A stretch of DNA of 64,000 nt from Haloplanus salinarum (GCF_024498175.1 NZ_CP101823.1:2486987-2550986); one strand, 5' to 3'; numbered from the stretch's first letter, positions 40,379 through 52,563 are shown. Numbers and translations are program-made. The notes: generated by a model from the sequence alone, not told the origin.

Positions 40379-40702
40379 TCAGTTGTACTCACGCCAGCGG
40401 TAGCCACAGCTCTTGCACTTGAAAAAGCGCGTCGGCGGTTCGTCGGCGGCGCCGGTTTGTTTGATCGTGTACCACGCCTCGCCGTGGCCACACTCGTCGC
40501 AGGTCACGTCGGTGGCCGTCGGTTTCCCCTCGAAGTTGGCGCCCTCCTCGGTTTCGATCAACTCGTCGTCGCTCTGGGCCTCGGTGGAGACGAACTCGGC
40601 GGCGCGTTCCTCGTCGCGTTCGCTGGTGGCGCCACAGGAGGTACAGACCATCTCGCCGTCGCGGGTGACCATCATCGACCCGCAGTCGTCGCAGAACTGC
40701 AT
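40379..40702 (-). CDS. tfs: Transcription factor S (TFS, TFIIS/RPB9-like)
   Basis: A 107-aa protein from ATG 40702. An N-terminal zinc ribbon (C4-x2-C7, C21-x2-C24) and a C-terminal TFIIS-type ribbon (C-D-E-C-G and C-K-S-C-G) are visible. The catalytic acidic pair is in A-D-E-P-P-T-R-F-F. TFS stimulates RNA cleavage in stalled archaeal RNA polymerase. Confidence 0.9.
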   Translation of the reverse strand: MQFCDDCGSMMVTRDGEMVCTSCGATSERDEERAAEFVSTEAQSDDELIETEEGANFEGKPTATDVTCDECGHGEAWYTIKQTGAADEPPTRFFKCKSCGYRWREYN

Positions 40703-40736
40703 ACCGGCGGTAGCGGGTCCGTCCACAAAGGTCCGC

Positions 40737-41198
40737 TCATTCGAGGGGCGCGGAGTCGCGGTCCTCGGCGACGATGGGGCAGTTCCGGACGCGGAAGCTG
40801 TCGGCGTCGACCACCTCGACGATAGTCGTCCCCTCGTGGGTGCAGGCCACCGCCGGCGGGTCGGTGAAGTGGGGGCACCGCTGGCAGAACTTCCGCTTCG
40901 GAACGACGGCCTCCGCGTCCTCGGTCTCGTCGCCGGACGTCGTCTCGGGGTCGGCGCCGACCCCCACACCCATCCGCTCCTCCGGATCGGCTTCGTCCTC
41001 GTCGAACGCCGCCCAGACGGCCTCCTCGTCGAGTTCCGGCACCTCGACCGACTCGAACGGGTCGTCGATGGGGTCGAGGTCGACATCGTCCTCCGCCTCG
41101 CGGGTCGCCCGCCGCTCGCGGACCTCGCGGACGAGGTCGTCGAGCGGCGCGTCGTCGCCGGCCTCCGTCCCCGTGTCGTCGTCGCCATCGTCAGTCAC
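40737..41198 (-). CDS. Haloarchaeal zinc-binding protein
   Basis: A 153-aa protein; GTG 41198 overlaps the preceding gene by 8 bases, and GTG 41207 is an alternative. The first 100 residues are very acidic and probably disordered. The last 50 have C-Q-R-C-P-H-F, C-T-H-E-G and N-C-P-I, a likely zinc or Fe-S site. Conserved next to coiled-coil and TFS genes in haloarchaea as far as I recall. Function unknown. Confidence 0.55.
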   Translation of the reverse strand: MTDDGDDDTGTEAGDDAPLDDLVREVRERRATREAEDDVDLDPIDDPFESVEVPELDEEAVWAAFDEDEADPEERMGVGVGADPETTSGDETEDAEAVVPKRKFCQRCPHFTDPPAVACTHEGTTIVEVVDADSFRVRNCPIVAEDRDSAPLE

Positions 41199-42057
41199 CG
41201 TCCACACCCCCGTCGCCGGCGTCGGCGTCGGATTCGAGCAGATCGGCGGCGTCGTCGGGCACCGCCCGGTCGTCGGTCCCGTCGGTCAGCGCGGGTCGGT
41301 CGCCGGTGGCCAGCGTGGCGCTGGCGAAGAAGCCGGTGGCCGGTTCGAAGTCGACGTAGGTGGCCTCGCAGTGGGGACACCGGGGACGGGAGAGCAGTCC
41401 GAGGTCGACGGTCGCGCCGCAGTCGGCACAGGCGGCCGTGCGGGCGCCGTGACGGTTGGCGGCCGTCCGCAGTTCGTCGACGGCCGTCCGGTCGTGCTCG
41501 GCGGCGGTGACGCGCTGGAGCTCCGAGCGCACGTCGACGACGGCGCCGGCCAGGCGGGTGACCTTCCGGTCGAGGTCGTCGGTCACGTCGGTCAGATGTT
41601 CCAGGATCTCCTCGTAGTTCTCGAAGCCGCGGTCGAGCCGCTGGTCGAGGTTCTCGACCCGATCCTCGGTCGTCTCGGCGGTGCGGCGGGCCGCGTCGAT
41701 CCGCTCGTCGAGGCCCGGATGCCCGTGGTCGCGGGAGGCCTTGGCGTCGGTCTCGCGTTTGACCTGGATCACTCGCTCGCGGACGTCCTGAATCTTCGTG
41801 TCCAAGTCGTCCTCGACGGCGGCGACGCGGTCGTCGAGGTCCGCGATCCGGTCGGACAGCTCGGCGACTCGCTCGGGGTCGACGTCGAGCGGATCGGAAG
41901 CAAGGGGTGTGTCGGCGTCGGCTTCGGCGTCGAGCGCCCGATAGATCGTCACGGCGCGGGCGAGAATCGTCTCGGGGGTTGCGTCGCGCTCGGCCGCCTT
42001 GCGTTCGATCCAGTCCCGGAGTTCGTCCGGGAAGGTCTCCGACTGCTCCCCTGCCAT
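41191..42057 (-). CDS. Coiled-coil zinc-ribbon protein
   Basis: A 288-aa protein. The N-terminal 45 residues look like a ribbon-helix-helix or short helical DNA-binding unit (F-P-D-E-L-R-D-W-I-E-R-K-A-A-E-R). A long coiled coil follows at about 60-190, then a zinc ribbon (C-A-D-C-G and C-P-H-C). The acidic tail ends the protein. It could be a nucleoid or septum-associated scaffold; this is inference. Confidence 0.55.
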   Translation of the reverse strand: MAGEQSETFPDELRDWIERKAAERDATPETILARAVTIYRALDAEADADTPLASDPLDVDPERVAELSDRIADLDDRVAAVEDDLDTKIQDVRERVIQVKRETDAKASRDHGHPGLDERIDAARRTAETTEDRVENLDQRLDRGFENYEEILEHLTDVTDDLDRKVTRLAGAVVDVRSELQRVTAAEHDRTAVDELRTAANRHGARTAACADCGATVDLGLLSRPRCPHCEATYVDFEPATGFFASATLATGDRPALTDGTDDRAVPDDAADLLESDADAGDGGVDGD

Positions 42058-42098
42058 TGTACGTGCCTAGTCGGGTGGCGGCTTAAGTATCGGTCGGC

Positions 42099-42935
42099 CT
42101 AACGGATCTTCCGGACGCCGCTCACGTCGAATCCGGCCTCGTGAACCTCCGTCTCGAAGCGGATGACGTTCTCCTCCTCGAGTCGGGAGAGAACACCCCG
42201 GAACTCCTTGACGAACATCGTCCGAGTGCGCTGTGACCCGCCGCTCTCCCACTCGAACTGCACGGTTCCGGAGGCGGCGTCCATCAGGTGGCCGAGCTCC
42301 GTCGGCCCGAGCGTCTGCCGCTGGACCAGCAGGAGGATGAGCCCGCCCCAGTCGTACGCCGCCTTCTGGATCCCCTTCATGAGCAGGGCGATGTCGCTCC
42401 AGGTCATTTCGTCGCTGACGGCGGCGACGAGGTCGGTGATGGAGTCGACGAGAACGAGGTTGCCGGGCGCGTGCTCGCCCAAGTAGTCGGCGAGCGCGCT
42501 CAGCGCGCTCTCCAGGCGCTCCCGGGTCGCCAAGTCGCTCACCGACTGGGCCTCGCCGGCGTACCACTCCCGGGGGATGGGACTCAACTGGAAATACTCC
42601 GGCGAGAGGTCGCGGAAGTGGATGTGTTCGACCGCCGAGCGGACGAGGTCCTCGTCCATCGTGTAGGTGAGTTCCTTGGCGAGGTGCTCACGGCCGGCGG
42701 TGAAGGAGATGTAGTGGATTTCGGGCGGGGGCTCGGCGGGCGCCTCCACGTCGCCGTAGTGGAGTTCGAACGCCTCGCGGTCGCCGTGGTAGAGGCCGTT
42801 CATCGCGGCGCTGGTGTGGAGGAACTCGCGGGCGCCCGCACCCGCCTCCCCGGTCAGGAGGACGACGCTCCCCGGCGGCGCACCCCCGCCGATGATCGAG
42901 TCGAGCCGGGAGATTCCGAAGGGTACCCGAGCCAT
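42099..42935 (-). CDS. KaiC/RecA-like HTR-type protein with degenerate P-loop
   Basis: A 278-aa protein (ATG 42935; ATG 42941 possible). The order G-G-G-A-P-P-G-S, then G-E-A-G-A-G-A-R-E (31-39), and V-L-V-D-S-I-T-D matches the RecA/KaiC fold found in haloarchaeal HTR-like proteins. The Walker A lysine is replaced by Ala/Arg, so ATP hydrolysis is doubtful. Walker B Asp is kept. The C-terminal part ends in a winged-helix-like segment (R-L-E-E-E-N-V-I-R-F-E). It may act as a signalling or regulatory protein. Confidence 0.65.
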   Translation of the reverse strand: MARVPFGISRLDSIIGGGAPPGSVVLLTGEAGAGAREFLHTSAAMNGLYHGDREAFELHYGDVEAPAEPPPEIHYISFTAGREHLAKELTYTMDEDLVRSAVEHIHFRDLSPEYFQLSPIPREWYAGEAQSVSDLATRERLESALSALADYLGEHAPGNLVLVDSITDLVAAVSDEMTWSDIALLMKGIQKAAYDWGGLILLLVQRQTLGPTELGHLMDAASGTVQFEWESGGSQRTRTMFVKEFRGVLSRLEEENVIRFETEVHEAGFDVSGVRKIR

Positions 42936-43035
42936 GGCCACCGTTGGTCCGGTCGGGGGTTAGTCGTTGCGGCGCCTCTCCCGGCGACCGGGGGCGACCG
43001 AGAACGTTTATTTTGGTACGTGAGAAGTTTCGGCT

Positions 43036-43575
43036 ATGCGAGGTGTTCTCGGCGAGAAGCGAGCCGTCTCGGCGGTCATCGGATTGGTTTTGCTGGTCGC
43101 CGTCGCCGTGGTCCTCAGCGCGACCGTCACGGGATACGTCCTCAGCGAAGGCAGCGACGTTCCGCCGCCGTCGCCGAGGATCAGCGTCTCGCATACGACG
43201 GTCGACGACGGGGGCGACGCGACGGTCGCGGTGACACTCGAGGACGGCGACGCGGTCAGAACCAACCGGCTCTACGTGATCGGGTCGAAGCCGCTAGATA
43301 TCGGCGGCCCACCGGGCGATTCACAGTCGGCAGACGAGGCGTACGCGAGCGACCGGGAGAACGTTATCGAATCGTCAGGAGGTCGTCCGCCACAGGTCGG
43401 GATCGGCGAGACGTGGGAGGCCGGCGAGACCGTCTATCTGGACCCGAAGGGGGACGCCGACGGCGTGCGGGTTCGCATCTACTGGAACACCCAGCCGATC
43501 CAGGGGGTGAACCCGGGAACCGTCACGGGTGACGACGCGTACCAACTCGCCGAGTTCACCGTCTCGACGACCTGA
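43036..43575 (+). CDS. Archaeal type IV pilin-like protein
   Basis: A 179-aa protein. The start E-K-R-A-V-S-A-V-I-G followed by a 20-residue hydrophobic helix is an archaeal class III-type signal, cut by PibD in front of the helix. A beta-rich head domain follows. Haloarchaeal pilins of this type serve in adhesion. No other pilus gene is nearby, so it depends on machinery encoded elsewhere. Confidence 0.8.
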   Translation: MRGVLGEKRAVSAVIGLVLLVAVAVVLSATVTGYVLSEGSDVPPPSPRISVSHTTVDDGGDATVAVTLEDGDAVRTNRLYVIGSKPLDIGGPPGDSQSADEAYASDRENVIESSGGRPPQVGIGETWEAGETVYLDPKGDADGVRVRIYWNTQPIQGVNPGTVTGDDAYQLAEFTVSTT

Positions 43576-43606
43576 GCCCACCCCCGGAGGCACGTTGGGG
43601 CCGGTA

Positions 43607-44569
43607 TCAGTCGGCGCCCCGGTTTCGTCCCTCGACGACGAGGACGCGTCCGTCCACGCCCGCAGCGTCGAGGGCCGCCCGGCCCGCCGCCCGCGCCGCC
43701 GCGGCCCGGTCGGCGTCGGTCACGCCGTACACCGACGGTCCCCACGAGGACTGCCCGGCGCCGTACACCGCGGGGTCGTCGTCGAGGGCGGCGACGAGTT
43801 CGCCGGCCGGCGGCCGATACACCCCGCCCTGTTCGTCCGCGTACCAGGAGCCGTTGAGGCGACCGACCGCCGCGACGGCGGCGCCGAACCGTTCGGCCGA
43901 CCCCTCGGTGATCGCCGGCAGTACCCGTCGGAGGACGACGCCCGCGAGGCGGTCACTCGGCTCCGGCGACGCCGACTCGACCGCCGAGCGCATGCTCCGA
44001 TCCTCGGCGTCGCCGCTCGGACCCGCGGGGGCCTCGGGCACGACGACCAGGAACCGCCAGTCCTCGGGGATCGGATGCCGGGCGGCGACCGGCGGGACCG
44101 ACCACTGGCCGACCGCCGGCCGGTCCGTGGTGAACCGCGCGGTCGGGTGGCCGGCGTCGAGGACGAAGCCGCCGTCCTCGAAAGTGGCGACGCCGACGCC
44201 CGACCGCCCGCCGCGGCCCAGATCCGGCGCGCACGCCCGGACGTCGGCGTGGCGATCGTGGGCGCGGGCGACGGCGACGAGCGTCGCGAGCGCGAACTGC
44301 GTCCCGCTACCCAGGCCGACGTGTCGGGGGAACGCGCTCTCGACGGTCACGTCGGCTCCGGCGACGCCGAGGAGGTCGACCGCCCGCTCGGCGTACTTCC
44401 GGACGGTCGGGTGATCGCAGTCGACGGCGTCGGCCGGCGACGCGGTGACAGTCACCGACGGGCGGTCGAGGGCGACGCCGAGGCTCCCGTAGAGGCGCTC
44501 CCGTGCGAGGCTCAGGTTACAGAACCCGAAGTGGAGCCGGGCGTGGGCGGTGACGCTCGTGCGTGACAT
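43607..44569 (-). CDS. Beta-ribofuranosylaminobenzene 5'-phosphate synthase
   Basis: A 320-aa GHMP-superfamily enzyme. A-R-L-H-F-G-F at 9-15 and the G-L-G-S-G-T-Q nucleotide/phosphate loop (about 89-95) are family hallmarks, and G-Q-S-S-W-G-P-S-V-Y-G near the end is typical of beta-RFAP synthases. The enzyme joins p-hydroxybenzoate-type precursors with PRPP, the first step toward the methanopterin-type C1 carrier. Haloarchaea use folate-like C1 carriers, so the exact product here is uncertain. Confidence 0.8.
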   Translation of the reverse strand: MSRTSVTAHARLHFGFCNLSLARERLYGSLGVALDRPSVTVTASPADAVDCDHPTVRKYAERAVDLLGVAGADVTVESAFPRHVGLGSGTQFALATLVAVARAHDRHADVRACAPDLGRGGRSGVGVATFEDGGFVLDAGHPTARFTTDRPAVGQWSVPPVAARHPIPEDWRFLVVVPEAPAGPSGDAEDRSMRSAVESASPEPSDRLAGVVLRRVLPAITEGSAERFGAAVAAVGRLNGSWYADEQGGVYRPPAGELVAALDDDPAVYGAGQSSWGPSVYGVTDADRAAAARAAGRAALDAAGVDGRVLVVEGRNRGAD

Positions 44570-44596
44570 GGCTGACTCACCGGACGAGCCGGCGGC

Positions 44597-44920
44597 TCAT
44601 CCGGAGCCGGGCATCGGACAGAGGCTGGCGGTGAACACCGCCACCTCGTTCGCCTCGTTTCTGGCGCCGTGGCTCACGCCGCGCTCGTGGTGGACGACAC
44701 CCGGCGCCGCGATCGCCTCCTCGTCGTCGCCCTGCATCACCGTCACGGTTCCACGGAGCACGTGAAAGACGTTCGTACTATCGGAGTGGTCGTGAGCGTC
44801 GAGTTCCGCGCCGGGGCCGAGTGCGAAGGCTTTCACCAGCACGTCGTCGCCGACGACGAGTTCGGCGGTCAGCACCTCTTCGGGGTCCGGATCGAGCGTC
44901 TCGAGTCGGTCGAGGGTCAT
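44597..44920 (-). CDS. Cupin-domain protein
   Basis: A 107-aa single cupin. The motif G-A-E-L-D-A-H-D-H-S with G-T-V-T-V-M, and later H-H-E-R-G-V-S-H, supplies the metal-binding His/Glu set. Possibly a small metal-dependent enzyme or sensor. Same strand as the beta-RFAP gene, 27 bp downstream of its start side. Confidence 0.75.
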   Translation of the reverse strand: MTLDRLETLDPDPEEVLTAELVVGDDVLVKAFALGPGAELDAHDHSDSTNVFHVLRGTVTVMQGDDEEAIAAPGVVHHERGVSHGARNEANEVAVFTASLCPMPGSG

Positions 44921-45001
44921 GGTCGAGGGTTGTACGGCGGCGTCTTAACGGTGCGGCTTCGACGATTCTATTGACGGTGGTGTTACGTGTGCGCGGTCTG
45001 A

Positions 45002-47155
45002 ATGAGACGCATGCACGATCAGATCGTGGTCGGATACGTCGACTACGACACGACCGTACCGGCGCGAATCGACCGCCGGAACGCTCACATCACGGTCGAC
45101 CACGTCACTCGGGCAAGGGATTGCCTCGATCGGCTGTCCAGCGCCGGCTACGACTGTCTGGTCTCCGCCTACGACCTGCCCGGAATCGATGGACTCGAAC
45201 TGCTCGACACCGTCCGCGAGGAGCACCCCACGCTGCCGTTCGTACTGTGTACCGACAGGGGGAGTGAAGCGGTAGCGAGCCGCGCCATCTCCGCCGACGT
45301 CTCGGAGTACGTTCGGGCGGACGAGGTGTCGGACCGGGCCGCCGCAGTGGCGGCGGCGGTCGAGGAGCGAGTCACCGAACACGGTCGCCGACGAGAGCCC
45401 GACCCGGGCGGGGAGCATCTCTCCCTGTTTTTCGAGGAGTCGCCGCTGGGCGCGGTACAGTGGGACGAGGAGTTCCGGTTCGAACGGGTCAACGGGGCCG
45501 CCGAGGAGATACTGGGCTACTCGGAGGCGGAACTGCGGGGCCGATCCTGGGAGACGATCGTCGCCGACACCGATCGGGAACGGGTCGCCGAAGCGGTCGC
45601 CGGGCTCCTCGAGAAGGATGGCGGCACTCGAATCAGGAATCGGAACGTTCGCAAGGACGGCACGCGAATCACGTGCGAGTGGTACAACCGTGCCGTCACC
45701 GACGAGGACGGTGACGTCCGGAGTGTCTTCTCGAAGTTCGAGGACGTCACGGAGCGAAAGCGGCACAGAGAGGAGCTTCAGCGCTACGAAACCATCGTCG
45801 AGGCGCTGAACGACGCCGTCTACGCCCTCGACGAGACGGGCCGCTTCACCTACGTCAACGACGCGTTCGCCGACCTGGTCGGCTACGACCAAGAGACCAT
45901 CCTCGGGAGTACGCCACAGCTCATCAAGGGACCGGAGGCAGTCGAACGCGCAGAGCGGAACCTGGCCCGTCTGCTCTCCACCGACGGTCCGGACGAAATC
46001 ACGTTCGAGATCGACGTCCAACCCCGCGAAGGGGATCCGATCGTCTGTGAGGACCACATGGGCGTGCTTCCGTACGACGGGGAGGCATTCGAAGGGTCGG
46101 TTGGGACGCTTCGGGATGTCACCGCACGGCGGGAACGCTCGCGGGAGCTACGGTGGCTCAGGCGCGTCGTCGAGAGTGCAGTCCATGCGGTCTACGTTAC
46201 GAAACCGGACGGGACGATCACGTACGTCAACAGCGCGTTCGAGGAGCTGACTGGATATACGCGAGCGGAAGCCGTCGGGCAGACGCCGGCGATCCTGAAT
46301 TCGGGGACCCACGACGAGGCGTACTTCGAACGCCTCTGGGAGACGGTCCGGAACGGGGAGGTCTGGGAGGAGGAGATCGTCGACGAGCGGAAAGGCGGCG
46401 GCCAGTATGTCGCCCGGCAGTACATCGTCCCCGTAGCCGGTCCGTCCGGAGAGATCGAACGATTCGCCGCCTTTCAGGTCGACATCTCGAATCGGAAGGA
46501 GCGGGAACGACATCTGGATCGGCTCGACCGCATGCTCCGACACAACCTGCGTAACGACCTGAACGTGATCCGGGGGTGCGCCGAGAACATCGCGTCCCGG
46601 GCCGACGGCGAGGAATCGGCCACCGCCGGGCGGGTCGTTCAAAGGGTCGACGAGATCCTGGATATGTCTCAAAAAGGACGAACGGTAGCGACCATGCTGT
46701 CCGAGGATCGAGACCGCCGGAGCGTCGATATCGCGTCGACGGTTCGGGACGTTGCGGAGCGGGTCAACAGCTCATACCCCGCCGCGACGGTCGAATTCGA
46801 CACCCCCTCCCGTCTCGTCGCGGTCGCGACGAGACGGATCGAACTGGCGGTCGAGGAACTCGTAACCAACGCCATCGTTCACGGCGACGGGAGCGACAGC
46901 GAGGTCGCGGTGCGTGTCGAAGCCGGTGAGGATCGAGTGCGGATCGAGGTCGAAGACGGGAACGATCCGCTCCCGGAGATGGAGGCCCGATTACTGGTCG
47001 ACGGTGAGGAGCTCGGCCCACTGTATCACGGGACCGGACTCGGGCTATGGATGGTGTATCTGGTCGTGAACCGATCCGGCGGAGCCGTCACCACCGAGGA
47101 GAGTGATCGCGGTGGAAACTGCATCCGCATCCAACTCGAGCGTGACGGCATGTGA
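45002..47155 (+). CDS. Hybrid PAS sensor histidine kinase with pseudo-receiver
   Basis: A 717-aa cytoplasmic protein. An N-terminal receiver-like domain (about 1-120) precedes three PAS domains (about 130-250, 255-375 and 380-505), each ending with a V-T-E/I-S-x-R-K-type linker. Histidine kinase helix M-L-R-H-N-L-R-N-D-L (about 518-527) and HATPase (N-A-I-V-H-G, G-T-G-L-G-L-W-M) follow. In the receiver, the phospho-acceptor position before Y-D-L-P-G-I-D-G is Ala where Asp is expected. No membrane segments; the signal is probably internal (redox, light or ligand). The partner regulator is not adjacent. Confidence 0.85.
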   Translation: MRRMHDQIVVGYVDYDTTVPARIDRRNAHITVDHVTRARDCLDRLSSAGYDCLVSAYDLPGIDGLELLDTVREEHPTLPFVLCTDRGSEAVASRAISADVSEYVRADEVSDRAAAVAAAVEERVTEHGRRREPDPGGEHLSLFFEESPLGAVQWDEEFRFERVNGAAEEILGYSEAELRGRSWETIVADTDRERVAEAVAGLLEKDGGTRIRNRNVRKDGTRITCEWYNRAVTDEDGDVRSVFSKFEDVTERKRHREELQRYETIVEALNDAVYALDETGRFTYVNDAFADLVGYDQETILGSTPQLIKGPEAVERAERNLARLLSTDGPDEITFEIDVQPREGDPIVCEDHMGVLPYDGEAFEGSVGTLRDVTARRERSRELRWLRRVVESAVHAVYVTKPDGTITYVNSAFEELTGYTRAEAVGQTPAILNSGTHDEAYFERLWETVRNGEVWEEEIVDERKGGGQYVARQYIVPVAGPSGEIERFAAFQVDISNRKERERHLDRLDRMLRHNLRNDLNVIRGCAENIASRADGEESATAGRVVQRVDEILDMSQKGRTVATMLSEDRDRRSVDIASTVRDVAERVNSSYPAATVEFDTPSRLVAVATRRIELAVEELVTNAIVHGDGSDSEVAVRVEAGEDRVRIEVEDGNDPLPEMEARLLVDGEELGPLYHGTGLGLWMVYLVVNRSGGAVTTEESDRGGNCIRIQLERDGM

Positions 47156-47197
47156 CCGCGATCCGACTGCGGGCCACCGAAGCGGCAACTGCGGCTA

Positions 47198-47518
47198 TCA
47201 GGCTAGCTCCTCGGCGACCATCTCGACGCCGAACAGCGTCGGATCCATCGCGAGGTCCGTCTGCCCGCGGGCGAACTCCGGCAGGGAGTCGTGGCTGTAG
47301 ACGACGACCCGAACGTCGGGGTTGCGGTCCTTGGCGACGGCGATGGCCGTCGCCTCGTCGAGGTCCGTGAGGACGAACAGGTCGGCGTCCGCCAGGCCGG
47401 CGTCGTCGAGGACGGCGGCGGTGAGGACACCCTCGACGCGCGATACCTCGATCCCCTCCCCCTCCAGTGCGGTGCCGAGGCCGTCGTCGTCCGGCCCGGC
47501 GAGGATGGCTTTGGTCAT
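47198..47518 (-). CDS. Small conserved protein of the pyrG-guaAb operon
   Basis: A 106-aa Rossmann-like or receiver-like protein: A-I-L-A-G strand, [10 protein letters not shown] strand with acidic turn, then V-V-V-Y-S-H-D-S. It overlaps the GMP synthase gene by 4 bases. Haloarchaea keep a short protein here (DUF7126 in current naming, as I recall). It may regulate nucleotide synthesis. Confidence 0.6.
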   Translation of the reverse strand: MTKAILAGPDDDGLGTALEGEGIEVSRVEGVLTAAVLDDAGLADADLFVLTDLDEATAIAVAKDRNPDVRVVVYSHDSLPEFARGQTDLAMDPTLFGVEMVAEELA

Positions 47519-48431
47519 TCGTACTCGATGGTCGCCGGGGGTTTGTGCGTCACGTCGTAGACGACCCGGGCGACGTCGTCGTTCTCGCCGGTGATGCGGC
47601 TCTGAATCCGTTGTAGGGTCTCCCACGGGAGGTCCTGGGCGCGGGCAGTCATGCCGTCGCGGCTCTCGACCGACCGGACGGCGACCACCCAGCCGTGGAC
47701 CCGGTTGTCGCCCTTGACGCCGGTCGCCTTGCCGATGACGGCCGCGAAGGCCTGCCAGGGGTCGTGTTCCGCGACCTCCTCCTCGACGATGTGACACGCC
47801 TCGCGGGCCACGTTCAGTTTCTCCTCGGTCACCTCGCCGAGGATGCGGACGGCGAGTCCCGGCCCGGGGAAGGGCATCCGTTCCGAGACCACTTCCTCGA
47901 GGTCGAGGGCGCGGGCCACCTCCCGCACCTCGTCCTTGTAGAGGTCGCGGACGGGTTCGACGATGCCCTCGAAATCGATCACGTCGGGCAGGCCGCCGAC
48001 GTTGTGGTGGGACTTGATGTTGCCCTCGCTCTCGATGCGGTCGGGGTAGATCGTCCCCTGGACGAGGTAGTCGGCGTCGGCCTCCCGGGCCTCGCGTTCG
48101 AACTCGCGGATGAACCCTTCGCCGATGGCGTGGCGCTTCTCCTCGGGGTCGGTCACGCCTTCGAGGGCGTCGAGGAAGCGGTCCTGTGCCTCGACGATCC
48201 GCAGGCTGTCCATGAAGGAGAACGTCTCCCGGATACCCTCGGTCTCGCCTTTCCGCATCAGCCCGGTGTCGACGTAGACGGGCGTGAGACGGTCGCCGAT
48301 GGCGCGGTAGGCCAGCGCGGCCGCGACCGAGGAGTCGACGCCGCCGGAGAGCGCGATGATGGCGTTCGCGTCGCCGATCTCGGACTCGATCTCCGCGGTC
48401 GCCTCCTCGATGAACTCGTCGACGTCGACCA

Positions 48432-48432
<1 letters not shown>
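47515..48432 (-). CDS. guaAb: GMP synthase, ATP-pyrophosphatase subunit
   Basis: A 305-aa protein. The PP-loop S-G-G-V-D-S-S (29-35) and the G-T-I-Y-P-D and [10 protein letters not shown] motifs match the synthetase domain of GuaA. Archaea encode the glutaminase as a separate protein, not found here. It makes GMP from XMP. The ATG overlaps the CTP synthase stop by one base, linking both nucleotide pathways. Confidence 0.93.
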
Positions 48433-51076
<2,644 letters not shown>

Positions 51077-51080
<4 letters not shown>

Positions 51081-51355
51081 GCGCCGCCGCTCACCGGCGG
51101 GAACAGCGCGAGTTCGTCGCCCTCGACGAGCGTCGTTTCGAGTCCTTCGTCCGCGTCGACGTTCTCGCCGTTGCGGAGGACGTTGATGTGATCGGCGACC
51201 GCACCGGAGTCGTCGAGGACCCTGTCGCGAAGCCCCGGTCGCGTCTCGAACAGTTCGTCGAGTGCGTCGCCGACCGTCGCACCCGGCCCGACGTCGACGC
51301 GAATCTCTCGGTCCCCGGCCACCTCCGCGAGATCCGCGAACAGCTTCCACTGCAT
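51077..51355 (-). CDS. samp1: SAMP1-type ubiquitin-like modifier / MoaD family
   Basis: A 92-aa beta-grasp protein from ATG 51355 (ATG 51382 less likely). W-K-L-F-A-D-L-A-E-V-A-G, D-H-I-N-V-L-R-N-G and D-E-L-A-L-F-P-P-V-S-G-G are the SAMP1/MoaD hallmarks. SAMP1 is conjugated to proteins and also serves in molybdopterin synthesis. Here one Ala follows the terminal Gly-Gly. The 3' end overlaps the Rieske stop by 4 bases. Confidence 0.88.
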
Positions 51356-51387
51356 GGGCGTCACTCGCGCCCCGTCGGGCAAGAGGA

Positions 51388-52563
51388 TTACGTCTCGGTC
51401 GGGGATGCGTCCGGGGAACTCCGGGCCTCCAGTCGACGGAAGGTCTCCGGCCGGCTCACGAGGTAGACCTCGTCCCCCGGCGCGAGGGGCCGATCCCGAG
51501 CGAGCGTGTCGATCCCGCCGTCGACGGCCTTGACCGCGACGACGGTGGCGTCGAGGCCGTCGACGGGCCGGCCAACCAGGTCACTCCCCGCGTCGACCGT
51601 GACGACGTACATCGTCTCCTCGGCCGCCCGCAGGAGGGAGGCGAACTCCCGTTCGGCCTGGGGTTCCGAGGGGAGCGTCACCAGCCGGTAGGTGGTCGTG
51701 GCGTCGAGGCGGGTGGCGTCCTCCTCGTCGACGGCGAGGGTCGCGACGTCGTCGACGTGAGCCCGCAGCTCCGCCGTCAACAGCCGCTTGGGTTCCGGAT
51801 CCGTGCGCCACACCTGCACGCGGTCGCCGGGGCTGGCGGCGTTGGCGGGGTCGGCCCGGACCGCGACGGCGACGGTTCCCGGCGCGAGCGTCGGGCCGAT
51901 GCCCGTCGCCCGGCTCCCGAGCGCGAGATACTCGACGGTGCCGTCGGCCGACAGCTCCACGTCGACGTGTCCCACGTCGTAGTCGTCCTGCAGGCGGGTG
52001 CCGAGTCGGGCCTCCAGGTCGGCGACCGTCAGCCGCCGGGGGAAGATGAGCGTCTTGCCCGCGAGCGTCTCCTTGATCGTCGGCGAGACGGGATCGTACC
52101 CCTCCAGGTCGGCGATAGCGTCCGGGTCGTCCGGCAGAGTCACGTCGGTGATGCGGCTCATCGAGCGGACGATACGGCTCACCTCCACGTCGAGTTCGCG
52201 GACGCCCGCGACGGCGAAGACGTCGGTGGCGATCCGGTCGCCGACGAGACGGCCCACGGGCGCGGCGGCCGCCCCCACGGCGAGCGCGAGGACGTTGAAC
52301 ACCACGACCGAGGGCGAGAAGACGGACGTCTCGCCGCGTAGGAGGTCGGAGAACGCGCCGACGGTGTTGAGATAGAGGGCGACCACCGAGAGCCCCAGCA
52401 GGACCGACAGCCAGGTCGGCAGGCGGAGTTTCGTATACCACCGGTAGCCGAGCGCCGCGGCGCCGGCGAGGAGGGCGGCACCGACGCCGAAGGCCAGCAG
52501 CCGGGAGACGGTCTCCACTAGCTCCGGCTCCACCGCCGGGACCGACACCTGAAGCGGCGTCAC
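51388..52563 (-). CDS. Membrane protein with TrkA-C domain, second of pair
   Basis: A 391-aa protein with GTG start overlapping the upstream gene by 4 bases. Three or four N-terminal membrane helices (about 15-115), a long cytoplasmic region, and a C-terminal RCK_C/TrkA-C domain (about 310-380, with L-V-G-R-P-V-D-G-L-D and G-D-E-V-Y-L-V). Probable role in cation transport or gating. Paralogous plan to its operon partner. Confidence 0.7.
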   Translation of the reverse strand: MTPLQVSVPAVEPELVETVSRLLAFGVGAALLAGAAALGYRWYTKLRLPTWLSVLLGLSVVALYLNTVGAFSDLLRGETSVFSPSVVVFNVLALAVGAAAAPVGRLVGDRIATDVFAVAGVRELDVEVSRIVRSMSRITDVTLPDDPDAIADLEGYDPVSPTIKETLAGKTLIFPRRLTVADLEARLGTRLQDDYDVGHVDVELSADGTVEYLALGSRATGIGPTLAPGTVAVAVRADPANAASPGDRVQVWRTDPEPKRLLTAELRAHVDDVATLAVDEEDATRLDATTTYRLVTLPSEPQAEREFASLLRAAEETMYVVTVDAGSDLVGRPVDGLDATVVAVKAVDGGIDTLARDRPLAPGDEVYLVSRPETFRRLEARSSPDASPTET

